A stretch of DNA of 36,906 nt from Leptolyngbyaceae cyanobacterium SM1_4_3 (GCA_012031415.1 JAAUTN010000023.1:1-36906); one strand, 5' to 3'; positions 1 through 9,169 are shown, numbered from the stretch's first letter. Notes: generated by a model not told the origin, from the letters alone. Numbers and translations are program-made.

Positions 1-399
<399 letters not shown>

Positions 400-495
400 C
401 TTCAATTGGTGTCCCCACGCAACCCACACAGAAATCTTCGCTATGCAGCCTTCAGGGTTACTGAACTGGACAAATGCAGCTAACCCTTACAAGTC

Positions 496-613
496 TCCTG
501 GTGCCTATGGCGCAATGGAACCACCCCGAACCCATCCCGAACTCGGTCGTGAAACATCGCTGCGGCAAAGATAGTCGGAGGGTTGCCTCCCGCTAAAATA
601 GCTCGGCGCCAGG
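496..613 (+). rRNA. rrf: 5S ribosomal RNA
   Basis: A stretch of about 118 bases with the 5S hallmarks. The ends TCCTGGTGCC and GGCGCCAGG pair as helix I, and the internal segment CCGAACCCATCCCGAACTCGG is the conserved loop B/C region. It lies in the rRNA operon directly after the 23S gene and is followed by a terminator hairpin. Ends may be off by one or two bases. Confidence 0.93.
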
Positions 614-628
614 CTATCAATGAAAAGA

Positions 629-659
629 AAAGAGGAAGTGGGAGTTCCACTTCCTCTTT
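629..659 (+). terminator. Hairpin terminator of the rRNA operon
   Basis: A perfect 13-base-pair inverted repeat: 629-641 (AAAGAGGAAGTGG) pairs with 647-659 (CCACTTCCTCTTT) around a five-base loop. It starts 15 bases after the 5S end. The 3' arm ends in TTT, but there is no long U tract. Position and stem strength make it the likely end of the rRNA transcript. Confidence 0.75.
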
Positions 660-1252
660 GAATGCTCGTATGCAACCTCCCATACCCCTGACTCGACGTG
701 CACTCATCAAATGAGGACTTTTGTATTTTTCCATCTGCTCTTAGTCTTTGGCAATGTACTTGAAAGGTTGGTGAGCGGCATTTCCAAGAATTAGAGTTAC
801 TGCTACGGGATTTGAACGATAGGTAAATAAGTTGCCCTGAGCGTAACTCTTTGACAACAATTTAATAACAAAGAGACCTAGTATCACTGCTGGGTAAGAA
901 GTGCTTGTACTTTTAGAGAGAGCAGTGCCACGTTGGAAGCGTGAGCTTATGATTCAAGAAATCTGATGTACTTAAAGTAGTTAGAGAATTGATGACTAGG
1001 GTGAACAAAATAATCAATAGGAAAAGTATGTGGACGCATTTAACCTCCCATTTAAGTCGATGGCAGATTTCATCAATGCTCCTCTCTTGTTCATAGCTAA
1101 AGAGCTTTAGGGAAAGGTTAATGAAATTAGCAGATGCAGAACTTGAGAGACTGGGTTGACGCGAAACATAATGTCTAGATGCGCTAGTGTAAAAGCAGAG
1201 CCTCGGATTAGAAGCCTCGAAACAGAAAGCCCAGAATCAATAGAGGAATCCC
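660..1252. other. Intergenic region after the rRNA operon, no gene seen
   Basis: About 590 bases between the rRNA terminator and the permease gene. I found no convincing reading frame, tRNA or known small RNA. A GGATTTGAAC stretch near 815 resembles a reversed tRNA T-loop, but no cloverleaf can be drawn. A TTGACA hexamer at 851-856 has no good -10 partner. The promoter of the permease gene must lie here, but I cannot place it. Confidence 0.5.
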
Positions 1253-2155
1253 ATGAGTCAGACGATTACCCCACCTCCCACAGAACTGAGTAATCCTGAG
1301 CTTTGCCCATCTAGAGAGAAAGTGGCGATCGCACCTCCTGGCTTTTTCTCTGGCGAATTTGTGCAAGAAACGCTGGCATTAACGCGACGGCTATTTATTC
1401 AGCTTCAGCGGCGACCCAGCACTCTGATTGCCGGGATTATTCAACCCTTGATGTGGCTAGTGCTATTTGGCGCACTATTTCAAAATGTTCCTCAGGGTTT
1501 ATTTGGTGAAAGCGCTAACTATGGGCAGTTTTTGGGTGCTGGAATTATTGTCTTTACTGCCTTTGGCGGAGCGCTGAATGCTGGGCTGCCCGTGATGTTT
1601 GACCGCGAGTTTGGCTTCCTCAATCGGCTGCTGGTGGCACCCCTAGCTTCCCGATTTTCGATTGTTTTGGCATCGGCAATTTTTATTGCGACGCTAAGCA
1701 TGGTGCAAACCGTAGCGATTGTTGCTCTTAGTGCAGTGTTGGGGGCGGGTTTGCCAAATCCGTTAGGGTTAGGGCTGGTGGTGGCGATCGTGTTAATGCT
1801 GGTGCTAGGCGTAACGGCACTGAGCCTAGGATTAGCTTTTGCGCTGCCAGGACACATCGAACTCATTGCCGTGATTTTTGTCACGAATCTGCCGCTGCTG
1901 TTTGCCAGCACTGCTCTAGCACCGATAGAATTTATGCCCGGTTGGTTGCAAGCGGTGGCTAGCTTGAATCCCCTCACTTACGCCATTGAACCCATTCGCT
2001 ACATCTACGTTCATGGCAGTTGGGCGTTGAATAGCGTTATTCTCCACGCTCCCTTTGCTGATGTGTCACTGGGAATGGCACTCGTCATACTGTTGGGTTT
2101 TGATGCGATCGCCCTCCTCAGCATCCGCTCGCTGCTTCGCCGCTCTTTTGCTTAG
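1253..2155 (+). CDS. ABC-2 type transporter permease
   Basis: A 300-residue inner-membrane permease of the ABC-2 (DrrB/NodJ-like) family, which exports small molecules or glycans with a separate ATPase. About six hydrophobic segments are visible (roughly residues 57-77, 95-113, 136-163, 171-196, 203-225 and 271-292). The family-typical block with LASLNPLTYAIEPIRY-like content is near 236-250 (here ASLNPLTYAIEPIRY). The proline-rich N-terminus (1-35) is cytoplasmic. The start is supported by AGAGGA at 1242-1247, six bases before the ATG. No ATP-binding partner is adjacent: the rRNA operon lies upstream and a small secreted protein downstream. The substrate is therefore unknown. HIP1 sites lie inside the gene. 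Confidence 0.88.
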   Translation: MSQTITPPPTELSNPELCPSREKVAIAPPGFFSGEFVQETLALTRRLFIQLQRRPSTLIAGIIQPLMWLVLFGALFQNVPQGLFGESANYGQFLGAGIIVFTAFGGALNAGLPVMFDREFGFLNRLLVAPLASRFSIVLASAIFIATLSMVQTVAIVALSAVLGAGLPNPLGLGLVVAIVLMLVLGVTALSLGLAFALPGHIELIAVIFVTNLPLLFASTALAPIEFMPGWLQAVASLNPLTYAIEPIRYIYVHGSWALNSVILHAPFADVSLGMALVILLGFDAIALLSIRSLLRRSFA

Positions 2156-2251
2156 ACTCATGACTAAACTTTATAGATGAGGGAGCAAGCTCTCATCCAT
2201 TTACGTCTTAAGTTCTGTTAACATAATCCACAAGCATCCCAGCCTAGTCCT

Positions 2252-2629
2252 ATGAAGACTGCTTTTTCTATTTCATTCGTGCGTTTTGCTTCTGCTGTAG
2301 TGGCAATGGGAGTGCTGACCGCTAGCTCTCTGCAACCTGCGATCGCCCAAACCACCATCAATCCACTAGATGACTCCCTAAGTGGAGACGGCAGAAGCTC
2401 TGATCCCTTTTCTAGCAGCGGCAACCAGTCTGGCAGCGTGCTTGACCTGATTCACCGCGTTACTCTAGGAAACGGTCGCAGCCTGTCTGAATATAATTCC
2501 ACTCAGCAAGAAAATTTGGGAACTGAAGCCTCAGACTTTCGCACCCGACAGCTAGAGCTTCTGCGTCAGCAAAACCTCAGCCAGCCTGAGACTCAAGACT
2601 CCAGTGGACCAACAGAAAGCAACAACTGA
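2252..2629 (+). CDS. Small secreted protein of unknown function
   Basis: A 125-residue protein I do not recognise beyond its export signal. Residues 1-33 form a clear Sec signal peptide (charged start, hydrophobic core VVAMGVLTASS, cleavage after AIAQ). The mature part is about 92 residues and rich in Ser, Gln, Asn and Asp. It has a polar low-complexity first half (SLSGDGRSSDPFSSSGNQSG) and a possible amphipathic stretch near SDFRTRQLELLRQQNL. The only methionines are in the signal region and there is no cysteine. It stands alone, 96 bases after the permease and 64 bases before the chosen start of the DUF924 gene. Coding is supported by a HIP1-derived site in frame and by the signal peptide. 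Periplasmic or extracellular location is inferred. Confidence 0.72.
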   Translation: MKTAFSISFVRFASAVVAMGVLTASSLQPAIAQTTINPLDDSLSGDGRSSDPFSSSGNQSGSVLDLIHRVTLGNGRSLSEYNSTQQENLGTEASDFRTRQLELLRQQNLSQPETQDSSGPTESNN

Positions 2630-2693
2630 GGTTTTACCCCTACTTTCCACCTACTACCTACCCCCTTACCATCCCGCATCCTCCCCTCCCCTC

Positions 2694-3290
2694 ATGGCGC
2701 AAACAGACGAAGTGCTAACTTTTTGGTTTGCTAATCCTCAAACTGGGTTGGCGAACTTTGATCAGTGGCGCAAAGCCTGGTTTGTTAAGGATCTAACCTT
2801 TGACCAGCATGTGCGCGATCGCTTCCTCACGATCTACGAGCGGGCAGCAGTGGGTGAACTCGACCACTGGCAAGAGTCTCCCGCTGGTTGCTTAGCATTA
2901 GTTCTGGTATTAGATCAGTTTCCCCGGAATATGTTTCGCCGTGATCCCAGAGCTTTTGCGACTGATTTTAAGGCTGTGGAGATCACGCGGAGGGCGATCG
3001 CCAAAAAAATTCATCAAGCGCTAAAGCCACTTCAAAAGCTTTTTCTTTACCTGCCGCTGGAACACAGCGAAAACTTAGATCACCAAAATCAATGCGTTGC
3101 CCTGTTTCAAGAGCTTATTGCCGATCATCCGGGGTTTGGCAAGGAGTTTGAAGATACCTACTCCTATGCGGCTCGGCATCAGGACGTAATTAAACAGTTT
3201 GGACGGTTTCCCCATCGCAACGAAGTTCTGGGACGAGAAACCACGCCCGCAGAAGCAGAATTTTTGAAACAACCTGGTTCTTCTTTCTGA
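2694..3290 (+). CDS. DUF924 family protein
   Basis: A 198-residue member of the DUF924 (UPF/TPR-like helical) family, whose biochemical role is not established. Family motifs are present: an early D-x-x-LTFWF-like start (TDEVLTFWFA), the block LVLVLDQFPRNMFR, and YLPLEHSENLDHQ. The frame is open upstream to 2604, but I chose the ATG at 2694 because the upstream 30 codons read as low-complexity sequence in a pyrimidine-rich region, and the family begins a few residues before the TFWF motif. The product has no signal peptide or membrane segment, so it is probably cytoplasmic. A palindromic repeat begins within six bases of the stop codon. Confidence 0.85.
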   Translation: MAQTDEVLTFWFANPQTGLANFDQWRKAWFVKDLTFDQHVRDRFLTIYERAAVGELDHWQESPAGCLALVLVLDQFPRNMFRRDPRAFATDFKAVEITRRAIAKKIHQALKPLQKLFLYLPLEHSENLDHQNQCVALFQELIADHPGFGKEFEDTYSYAARHQDVIKQFGRFPHRNEVLGRETTPAEAEFLKQPGSSF

Positions 3291-3295
3291 ATCTA

Positions 3296-3394
3296 TAGCG
3301 CTACGCGCATACCTTAGGACAGATTTTTGTGTGGAAGTCTCCCTTCAGCGAGGGCTTCCACACAAAAATGTCTCAATCAAGGCGCGTAGCGCCA
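3296..3394. repeat. Palindromic MITE-like repeat, copy 1
   Basis: A nearly full-length imperfect palindrome of about 99 bases. The outer arms are TAGCGCTACGCGC at 3296-3308 and its near-complement GCGCGTAGCGCCA at the right end. The inner arms TTTTTGTGTGGAAG and CTTCCACACAAAAA pair perfectly around a short centre. A second diverged copy lies at 26790-26887 and shares the first 21 bases exactly. It has no coding capacity. It could fold as RNA and act as a terminator for the DUF924 gene. Size and terminal inverted repeats fit a non-autonomous element, but no target-site duplication was established. Confidence 0.75.
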
Positions 3395-3476
3395 CACCAA
3401 TTTTGCTTCAAGGCGTAGATTCTGTGTAACATCGCACAATCTCGCTAACCCGTCTGGAGGAGGGCAATGAGAGAAT

Positions 3477-3620
3477 TCAGTGAGACGGTAATAAATGTCG
3501 CTTGGTGCGATCGCTTCTCCCACAGGACACATCTTGGACTGTCCCACGGTTGGCTGCTTGATTAAGCCATTTTTCTAATTCTTCAAAACGCTGAAATGAT
3601 TGTTATTGCTCGGTTTTCAA
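3477..3620 (-). pseudogene. Possible remnant of a decayed gene
   Basis: On the minus strand a 48-codon stretch reads as protein-like sequence with one internal stop (TAA at 3603-3605) and no proper start. A segment reads QRFEELEKWLNQAANRG, which looks helical and coding-like. I do not recognise the family; transposase debris is one possibility. It sits in the roughly 500-base gap between the DUF924 gene and the SLH gene, beside the palindromic repeat. A chance open stretch cannot be excluded. Confidence 0.22.
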
Positions 3621-3790
3621 CCTATCTATTAAAATCAGGAAGAGTCAACCTCACTGGCACAATCGTAAAACTTCAACCGTCTTATCCTCATAACTGAGGT
3701 TCCCGAAGAACAATAGTTTTATACCCAACAGGGAGTTTGCACAGCCTCTCTGGAGACTCCAAGCTCATACAGAATCCTCGTAGGTAATTC

Positions 3791-5146
3791 ATGAAATCCT
3801 CTATTCGCCGTTCTATTGCTGCCCTTGCCATTGCTGCATCTACTGCAATGGGTAACATTGCGATTCCCTCTATCTCAGCGATCGCAGTCACCTTCGAGCA
3901 GCAAGAAGTTAACCAAACCGAATTCCTCGCAGTCGCCGCACCCCGAACTGCCGCTGGCACTTCTCACTATCTCGTCGTCATGCGGCAAAGAAGTAATGCC
4001 CGTCCTTGCTGGGGTGTTTCAGGCTCAAACCCAACGATTGTTGACCCACTTTGGCTCAACTTTGACTTTACTGGTATCTGTGGTCGCAGCTTAGACAGCA
4101 ACGGCTACTCTCTCCGTGCCGCAGGTGAAGACTTGGGCTTGCGCTATAGCCTTCGCGTCGTCAATCGTGGAGGTGATTTGATTCTAAATGCTGCACCCAA
4201 CACCCCCAGTGGACAATCAATTGAAATCGCTAGAGCAAATGGCACCACCACTGGCTTTGCTAAGCTCAACCTCAACCCAGGCTGGCGCTTTGCTGAGCGG
4301 TCATTCCAGGGTAGAAGCACAGGGCATATTTACCTGGCTACTGATACCCCGCTTGCTCAACTTACAACTCCAGGAACAGGAACTCCAGGTACGGGCACTC
4401 CCGGTACAGGCACCCCCGGCACAGGAACTCCAGGTACGGGCACTCCCGGTACAGGCACCCCCGGCACAGGTACAACATTCCGCGACATTGCGGGCGACAC
4501 CTATGCTAACGAGATTCAGCAAGCTGTCAACGTGGGCTTTATCTCAGGCTTCTTTGAAGACAACACCTTCCGTCCACGCTCTCCTCTGACTCGTGAACAG
4601 CTTGTCTCAATGGTTCTAGAATCACTGGATAGAATCCCTAATGTCGATTTGAACATTCCCACTCAAACCAGCAGCAGACCCTATCCAGACGTAGATGCCT
4701 CTCGCTGGAGTGCAGCCAAGATTCAGTTTGCTCGTGCTAACAACATCATCAGTGGTTATGAGGATGGCACCTTCCGTCCTACCCAACCCGTTACCCGGGC
4801 TGAAATGATCGCTGTCCTGAGCAAAGCTGCCCAATATAGTCAAAACCTGCAAGGACGGGGTAATCAGCTTCAGCAGACCCAGCAACCCAGAAACTTTTCT
4901 GACACGTCTGGTCACTGGGCGGCTCAGGTAATTAGCCAGATGTCGGGTTATTGTAATGTTGCCTCTCCCGTTAACGAGTCGGGAACAGCCTTCAACCCCA
5001 ACGGTCAGGCGCTACGTAATTACGCTGCTGCTGCCACCTTGCGGATGTACAATTGCCTCGCCGGACCGCAGCCTCAGGCACAGCCACCTCAAGGTGGAAC
5101 TGGACAGCCGCCGCAGCCGCAGCCAACCCCAGGAGGAACTCGATAA
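3791..5146 (+). CDS. DUF3747 and S-layer homology domain surface protein
   Basis: A 451-residue exported protein. Residues 1-32 are a Sec signal peptide. Residues about 35-185 match the cyanobacterial DUF3747 domain (RPCWGVSGSNPTIVDPLWLN, FDFTGICGRSLDSNGYS, NLNPGWRF). A linker of Gly-Thr-Pro repeats (193-228) follows. Then come three S-layer homology modules: 229-278 (FRDIAGDTYANEIQ, FRPRSPLTREQ), 297-346 (YPDVDASRWSAAKIQ, FRPTQPVTRAEM) and a degenerate third at about 368-420 (FSDTSGHWAAQVI). The tail is Pro-Gln rich. SLH modules bind secondary cell-wall polymer or peptidoglycan, so the protein is expected at the envelope with DUF3747 displayed or periplasmic. The linker DNA holds an exact 45-base duplication. 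The gene is monocistronic by spacing. Confidence 0.9.
   Translation: MKSSIRRSIAALAIAASTAMGNIAIPSISAIAVTFEQQEVNQTEFLAVAAPRTAAGTSHYLVVMRQRSNARPCWGVSGSNPTIVDPLWLNFDFTGICGRSLDSNGYSLRAAGEDLGLRYSLRVVNRGGDLILNAAPNTPSGQSIEIARANGTTTGFAKLNLNPGWRFAERSFQGRSTGHIYLATDTPLAQLTTPGTGTPGTGTPGTGTPGTGTPGTGTPGTGTPGTGTTFRDIAGDTYANEIQQAVNVGFISGFFEDNTFRPRSPLTREQLVSMVLESLDRIPNVDLNIPTQTSSRPYPDVDASRWSAAKIQFARANNIISGYEDGTFRPTQPVTRAEMIAVLSKAAQYSQNLQGRGNQLQQTQQPRNFSDTSGHWAAQVISQMSGYCNVASPVNESGTAFNPNGQALRNYAAAATLRMYNCLAGPQPQAQPPQGGTGQPPQPQPTPGGTR
4379..4468 (+). repeat. Exact 45-base tandem duplication in the SLH-protein linker
   Basis: Positions 4379-4423 and 4424-4468 are identical 45-base units. Each contains three diverged 15-base subunits encoding the pentapeptide pattern G-T-P-G-T. 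The subunits differ at silent third positions (CCA/CCC, GGT/GGC, ACG/ACA), so the larger unit was duplicated recently as a block while the 15-base units are older. Length change in steps of 15 or 45 bases would keep the frame and alter linker length only. Confidence 0.9.
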
Positions 5147-5431
5147 TGATGTTAACTCACCTTAGATAGTGTCTGCTAGATACTGTCTTGCAGAGTTTAA
5201 ATTACTCCGGATAGCAGAATTGATTCCAAGGAAAGAAGCAGCAGGGGAGAAATGCCTTGCGCCTTCGATTCTCTATTTTCGGCGTTTCATTGACTCGATC
5301 CGCAATCAGGTCACATCCTCTGGCATCTTGTTCATTGAGGGCACAAAATTTGCTCAAATGTCGTCACCCTGATGGATCAGCCCTGCTTCCCTGACTCAAT
5401 TCACCTAGATTAAACAACCAAGGAAACTTAA

Positions 5432-5860
5432 ATGAAAAAGTGCATCCCGATTCTATTGCTCGGCGTTGCTTTAACGGCGATCGCTCTCCCCGCTCAGGCT
5501 CAAGATGCGGTACCTGCTGCACCTTTGTCAGTTGAGCAATCAGAAGATTTGACCACGATCGCCCAAGATTTTGTTGATAATTTGGTGGCTGGCAGCTACG
5601 ATGCTGCGCTTCAAATGTACGATCCTGCTGTGAGAACGAGCATCACCACCGACACTCTACGTCAGGGTTGGGAAGAAGCCGTGACTGCAAATGGGGCATT
5701 TCAACGCATCGTTGAGGTTGAGACCCAGGCGTTAGGAGAATCCGCAGACGGTTCTTACGTTGCGATCATCACGACCGAATTTGAAAGCGGTACGGTTGAT
5801 TTCCTCGTGAACTTCACCGGGCAGAATCAAATCGTCAGCATTTTTCCGCTGGCTGAGTAA
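5432..5860 (+). CDS. Secreted DUF3887-like protein
   Basis: A 142-residue protein with a clear signal peptide (residues 1-23, ending LPAQAQ). The mature domain starts with EDLTTIAQDFVDNLVAGSYD and continues ALQMYDPAVRTSITTDTLRQ. This is the helix-and-sheet pattern of DUF3887, a small NTF2-like fold found in exported proteins; no enzymatic role is known for it. The final segment (VDFLVNFTGQNQIVSIFPL) fits the last strands of that fold. AAGGAA lies about ten bases before the ATG. The gene is followed by a long hairpin and appears monocistronic. Family assignment is from memory of the pattern, so moderate. Confidence 0.78.
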   Translation: MKKCIPILLLGVALTAIALPAQAQDAVPAAPLSVEQSEDLTTIAQDFVDNLVAGSYDAALQMYDPAVRTSITTDTLRQGWEEAVTANGAFQRIVEVETQALGESADGSYVAIITTEFESGTVDFLVNFTGQNQIVSIFPLAE

Positions 5861-5887
5861 AGCGATCCGAACAAGCCGGAATCCATC

Positions 5888-5936
5888 TGAAACGGGGTGT
5901 TGGAATGATCTTTACGAATTCCAGCACCCCGTTTCA
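5888..5936 (+). terminator. Long stem-loop after the DUF3887-like gene
   Basis: A 19-base-pair stem: 5888-5906 (TGAAACGGGGTGTTGGAAT) pairs with 5918-5936 with one G-U pair and an eleven-base loop. It begins 27 bases after the stop codon. There is no U tract, so it may be a terminator or a transcript-stabilising 3' end. Confidence 0.6.
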
Positions 5937-6088
5937 ATAGCTGCCTTGGCTAAAAATTCGTTAGGATGCCATCAGCAGATATTTGTGTTTTTAGTCATTA
6001 GTCATATGTTGTCAATTGTTAACTGCTGACAAATGGCAAGTGACCACTGGGTCGGCGTTTCTGATAGGAATGGCTACTGAAACTCTCT

Positions 6089-8086
6089 ATGGAATTTCAA
6101 ATCAAGGCTCCATTTGAACCGACAGGCGACCAACCAACGGCGATCGCCCAACTCATATCTAGCATCAATGCAGGGCATCGTTTTCAAACCCTACGTGGTG
6201 CAACCGGAACGGGTAAAACTCACACGATGGCGCGGGTGATCGAAAAAGTCGGTCGTCCGACGCTGGTTCTGGCGCACAACAAAACGCTGGCAGCACAACT
6301 GTGTAATGAGCTACGCGAGTTTTTCCCTGACAATGCAGTTGAATACTTTATTAGCTATTACGACTACTATCAGCCAGAGGCATATATTCCCGTTACCGAT
6401 ACCTATATTGCTAAAACCGCTTCAATTAACGATGAGATTGATATGCTGCGGCACTCGGCAACGCGATCGCTGTTTGAACGGCGAGACGTGATTGTGGTTG
6501 CTTCGATTAGCTGCATCTACGGTTTAGGAATTCCCTCGGAATATCTCAAAGCCTCGATTCCGTTTCGGGTAGGGATGGAGGTCAATCAGCGGCAGGTTTT
6601 GCGCGACCTGGCATCGGTGCAGTACGAGCGAAATGACCTAGACGTAGGGCGCGGCAAGTTTCGGGTGAAGGGCGATGTGCTGGAAATTGGCCCAGCCTAT
6701 GAAGATCGGCTAATTCGGATTGAGTTTTTTGGCGACGAAATTGACGCAATTCGCTACATCGACCCGGTTACAGGCGCAACACTGCAAAGCATGGAGGCGC
6801 TGAACGTCTACCCGGCTCGCCACTTCGTTACACCGGATGAGCGACTGGAAGCAGCCTGTGATGCAATTCAGCAGGAATTGCGCGATCGCCTGGGAGAATT
6901 AGAAAAAGACAACAAGCTGTTAGAGGCACAGCGCCTCGAACAGCGCACCCGCTATGACCTGGAAATGCTGCGTGAGGTCGGCTACTGCAACGGCGTAGAA
7001 AACTATGCTCGTCACCTGGCAGGGCGGATTCCAGAATCACCGCCAGAGTGTTTGCTGGACTATTTTCCCGATGATTGGCTATTGGTAATCGATGAGTCGC
7101 ACGTCTCGATTCCGCAAATTCGAGCGATGTACAATGGCGATCGCGCCCGCAAGCTTGTCCTGATTGAACATGGATTTCGCCTGCCCAGCGCTGCCGACAA
7201 CCGCCCGCTCAAAGCCGAGGAATTTTGGGACAAAGTAAAGCAGTGTGTGTTTGTCTCTGCGACTCCCGGCGATTGGGAAATAGACATTTCTGAAGACCGT
7301 CTAATCGAACAGGTGATTCGCCCAACCGGAGTGGTTGATCCCGAAATTTTTGTGCGTCCTTCCGAAGGACAAATTGACGACCTGCTGGGTGAAATCCAGA
7401 CTCGCATCAGTCGCTCAGAGCGCACCCTGGTGACAACGTTGACCAAGCGAATGGCAGAAGACCTGACTGAATATCTCCAGGAACGGGGCATTCGGGTTCG
7501 CTACCTGCACTCTGAGATCAACTCAATTGAGCGCATCGAAATTCTGCAAGATTTGCGTGAGGGAGTCTTTGACGTATTGATCGGAGTGAACCTGCTGCGG
7601 GAAGGTTTGGACTTACCAGAGGTGTCACTGGTGGCAATTCTCGATGCTGACAAAGAAGGTTTTTTGCGGGCAGAGCGATCGCTGATTCAAACGATTGGTC
7701 GCGCCGCCCGTCACGTCCGGGGGCAGGCTATTCTCTACGCCGACAACCTGACTGACAGCATGGCTAGGGCAATCAGCACCACAGAACACCGCCGTGCCAT
7801 TCAGCTAGAGTACAACGCCAAGCACAACATCACGCCGCAGCCCATCGTCAAACGACAGCGAAATTCGATTCTCTCTTTCCTCGAAGTCTCCCGCCGGCTG
7901 AATGCTCAAGAGCTAGAAGTCGCTTATGAACACGCTGACGACCTACCGCTGGAAAACATCCCGGAACTGATTACTCAGCTTGAAGGTCAAATGAAGGACG
8001 CAGCCAAACGGCTAGAATTTGAAGAAGCTGCTAAGCTGCGCGATCGCATTAAGCATCTGCGCGACAAACTTCTGGGCAAACACTGA
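6089..8086 (+). CDS. uvrB: Excinuclease ABC subunit B
   Basis: UvrB is the damage-verifying helicase-like subunit of nucleotide excision repair; it receives DNA from UvrA and recruits UvrC. The 665-residue length is typical. Visible motifs are Walker A GATGTGKT (37-44), the aromatic beta-hairpin that probes DNA ([12 protein letters not shown], about 88-110), the DESH box (LLVIDESH, 331-338), helicase motif [10 protein letters not shown] (534-541), and the C-terminal UVR domain that contacts UvrC (about 625-660, [14 protein letters not shown]). All key residues are intact. The start matches the usual UvrB N-terminus (F-x-I/L[11 protein letters not shown]). The gene stands alone, with a glycosyltransferase 73 bases downstream. 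Confidence 0.98.
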   Translation: MEFQIKAPFEPTGDQPTAIAQLISSINAGHRFQTLRGATGTGKTHTMARVIEKVGRPTLVLAHNKTLAAQLCNELREFFPDNAVEYFISYYDYYQPEAYIPVTDTYIAKTASINDEIDMLRHSATRSLFERRDVIVVASISCIYGLGIPSEYLKASIPFRVGMEVNQRQVLRDLASVQYERNDLDVGRGKFRVKGDVLEIGPAYEDRLIRIEFFGDEIDAIRYIDPVTGATLQSMEALNVYPARHFVTPDERLEAACDAIQQELRDRLGELEKDNKLLEAQRLEQRTRYDLEMLREVGYCNGVENYARHLAGRIPESPPECLLDYFPDDWLLVIDESHVSIPQIRAMYNGDRARKLVLIEHGFRLPSAADNRPLKAEEFWDKVKQCVFVSATPGDWEIDISEDRLIEQVIRPTGVVDPEIFVRPSEGQIDDLLGEIQTRISRSERTLVTTLTKRMAEDLTEYLQERGIRVRYLHSEINSIERIEILQDLREGVFDVLIGVNLLREGLDLPEVSLVAILDADKEGFLRAERSLIQTIGRAARHVRGQAILYADNLTDSMARAISTTEHRRAIQLEYNAKHNITPQPIVKRQRNSILSFLEVSRRLNAQELEVAYEHADDLPLENIPELITQLEGQMKDAAKRLEFEEAAKLRDRIKHLRDKLLGKH

Positions 8087-8159
8087 AGCCACTTTTAATT
8101 GAAATTGATATCTTGTTCGAGATTGATGTTTTAGATGTGGTGCTTGCCGAGCTAAAAGC

Positions 8160-9116
8160 ATGGTCGATTTCACAGTAGCCATTCCTACTTACAATGGTGC
8201 CCAACGTTTGCCAGACGTACTGGAAGCTCTGAAACTGCAAACGGGCACTGAGTCTTTCATCTGGGAGGTTCTCGTTGTTGATAACAACAGCCAGGATACA
8301 ACAGCCGAAGTTGTCAAAGCCTATCAGCAAAACAGCCTCTACCTAATTCGCTACTGTCTTGAAACCACGCAGGGGGCTGGCTTTGCCCGAAAACGCGCCA
8401 TCCACGAAGCTAAAAGTAAACTGATCGGCTTTTTGGATGACGACAACATTCCTGCTGAATCGTGGATTGCTGCCGCCTACGCTTTTGTCCAGGAATATCC
8501 AAACGTAGGTGCAGTTGCCAGTCGCATCCAGGGAGAGTTTGAGTCCGAACCGCCCGAAAATTTCAGCCGCCTTTTGTCTTTTCTGGCACTGACTGAGCGG
8601 GGTTCTGAACCGTTAATTTATGAGCCTGCAAAGAAAGTGTTGCCCCCTTCGGCCGGACTGGTAATTCGCAAGCAGGCATGGCTAGAAAATGTCCCCGATC
8701 GCCTAATTCTAAACGGCAGAGTCGATGGCAATATGCTCACTGCTGAAGATTTAGAAATGCTGTCTTACATTCAGCGGTCGGGCTGGGAAATTTGGTACAA
8801 CCCAGCAATGCAGGTGCGCCACAAGATTCCTAAACAGCGACTAGAGCGAGAATACCTGATTCCTTTCTTTCGCGGAATTGGTTTGAGTCGCTACGTTACC
8901 CGAATGCTTAGTGTGAAACGGTGGCAGCGATCGCCCGCCCTGGTTGTCTATACGCTCAACGACATACGTAAAATCGCCTTACATCTACTTAAATATCGCA
9001 CACAAGTTAAAACTGATCTCGTTGCAGCCTGTGAATTGGAGTTATTTACTAGCAGCTTAATCAGTCCTTTTTACCTGTGGAGAAAAGGCTACTTAAGCTC
9101 TCAAAAGGAAACATAA
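8160..9116 (+). CDS. hpsE: Glycosyltransferase family 2, HpsE type (first copy)
   Basis: A 318-residue GT-A fold glycosyltransferase resembling HpsE of the hormogonium polysaccharide locus, which builds the slime needed for gliding in filamentous cyanobacteria. It starts with the nucleotide-sugar binding strand (FTVAIPTYNGAQRLPDVLE). The VVDNNSQD segment is at 39-46, the metal-binding D-x-D in GFLDDDN is at 93-95, and LPPSAGLVIRKQAWLENVP is near 161. The acceptor-side acidic motif AED is at 195-197, with GWEIWYNPAMQVRHKIP after it. The C-terminal part (LLKYRTQVKTDL, SLISPFYLW) is also HpsE-like. There is no signal peptide; it probably acts at the cytoplasmic membrane face. The next gene is a diverged paralogue. 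The assignment is by remembered family sequence. Confidence 0.85.
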   Translation: MVDFTVAIPTYNGAQRLPDVLEALKLQTGTESFIWEVLVVDNNSQDTTAEVVKAYQQNSLYLIRYCLETTQGAGFARKRAIHEAKSKLIGFLDDDNIPAESWIAAAYAFVQEYPNVGAVASRIQGEFESEPPENFSRLLSFLALTERGSEPLIYEPAKKVLPPSAGLVIRKQAWLENVPDRLILNGRVDGNMLTAEDLEMLSYIQRSGWEIWYNPAMQVRHKIPKQRLEREYLIPFFRGIGLSRYVTRMLSVKRWQRSPALVVYTLNDIRKIALHLLKYRTQVKTDLVAACELELFTSSLISPFYLWRKGYLSSQKET

Positions 9117-9169
9117 CTCCTGGCAATGCTATAGCTAATATCTAAATTAAAGGTGGGGTAATTATAGGG

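Noticed and set aside
480-734. 84-residue minus-strand reading frame
   Set aside because: It overlaps the whole 5S rRNA and its terminator and has no protein-like features.
806-832. tRNA-like T-loop on the minus strand
   Set aside because: A TTCAAAT loop is present, but its stem does not pair and no acceptor, D or anticodon arms can be drawn.
2604-2693. Longer N-terminus of the DUF924 protein
   Set aside because: The extra 30 residues come from a pyrimidine-rich stretch and overlap the preceding gene; the family begins near the ATG at 2694.
4379-4468. Possible CRISPR-like repeat
   Set aside because: The repeats are contiguous, in frame and encode a Gly-Thr-Pro linker; there are no spacers.
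5169-5372. 67-residue reading frame after the SLH gene
   Set aside because: No ribosome binding site, signal or known motif; it looks like a chance open stretch in a 285-base gap.
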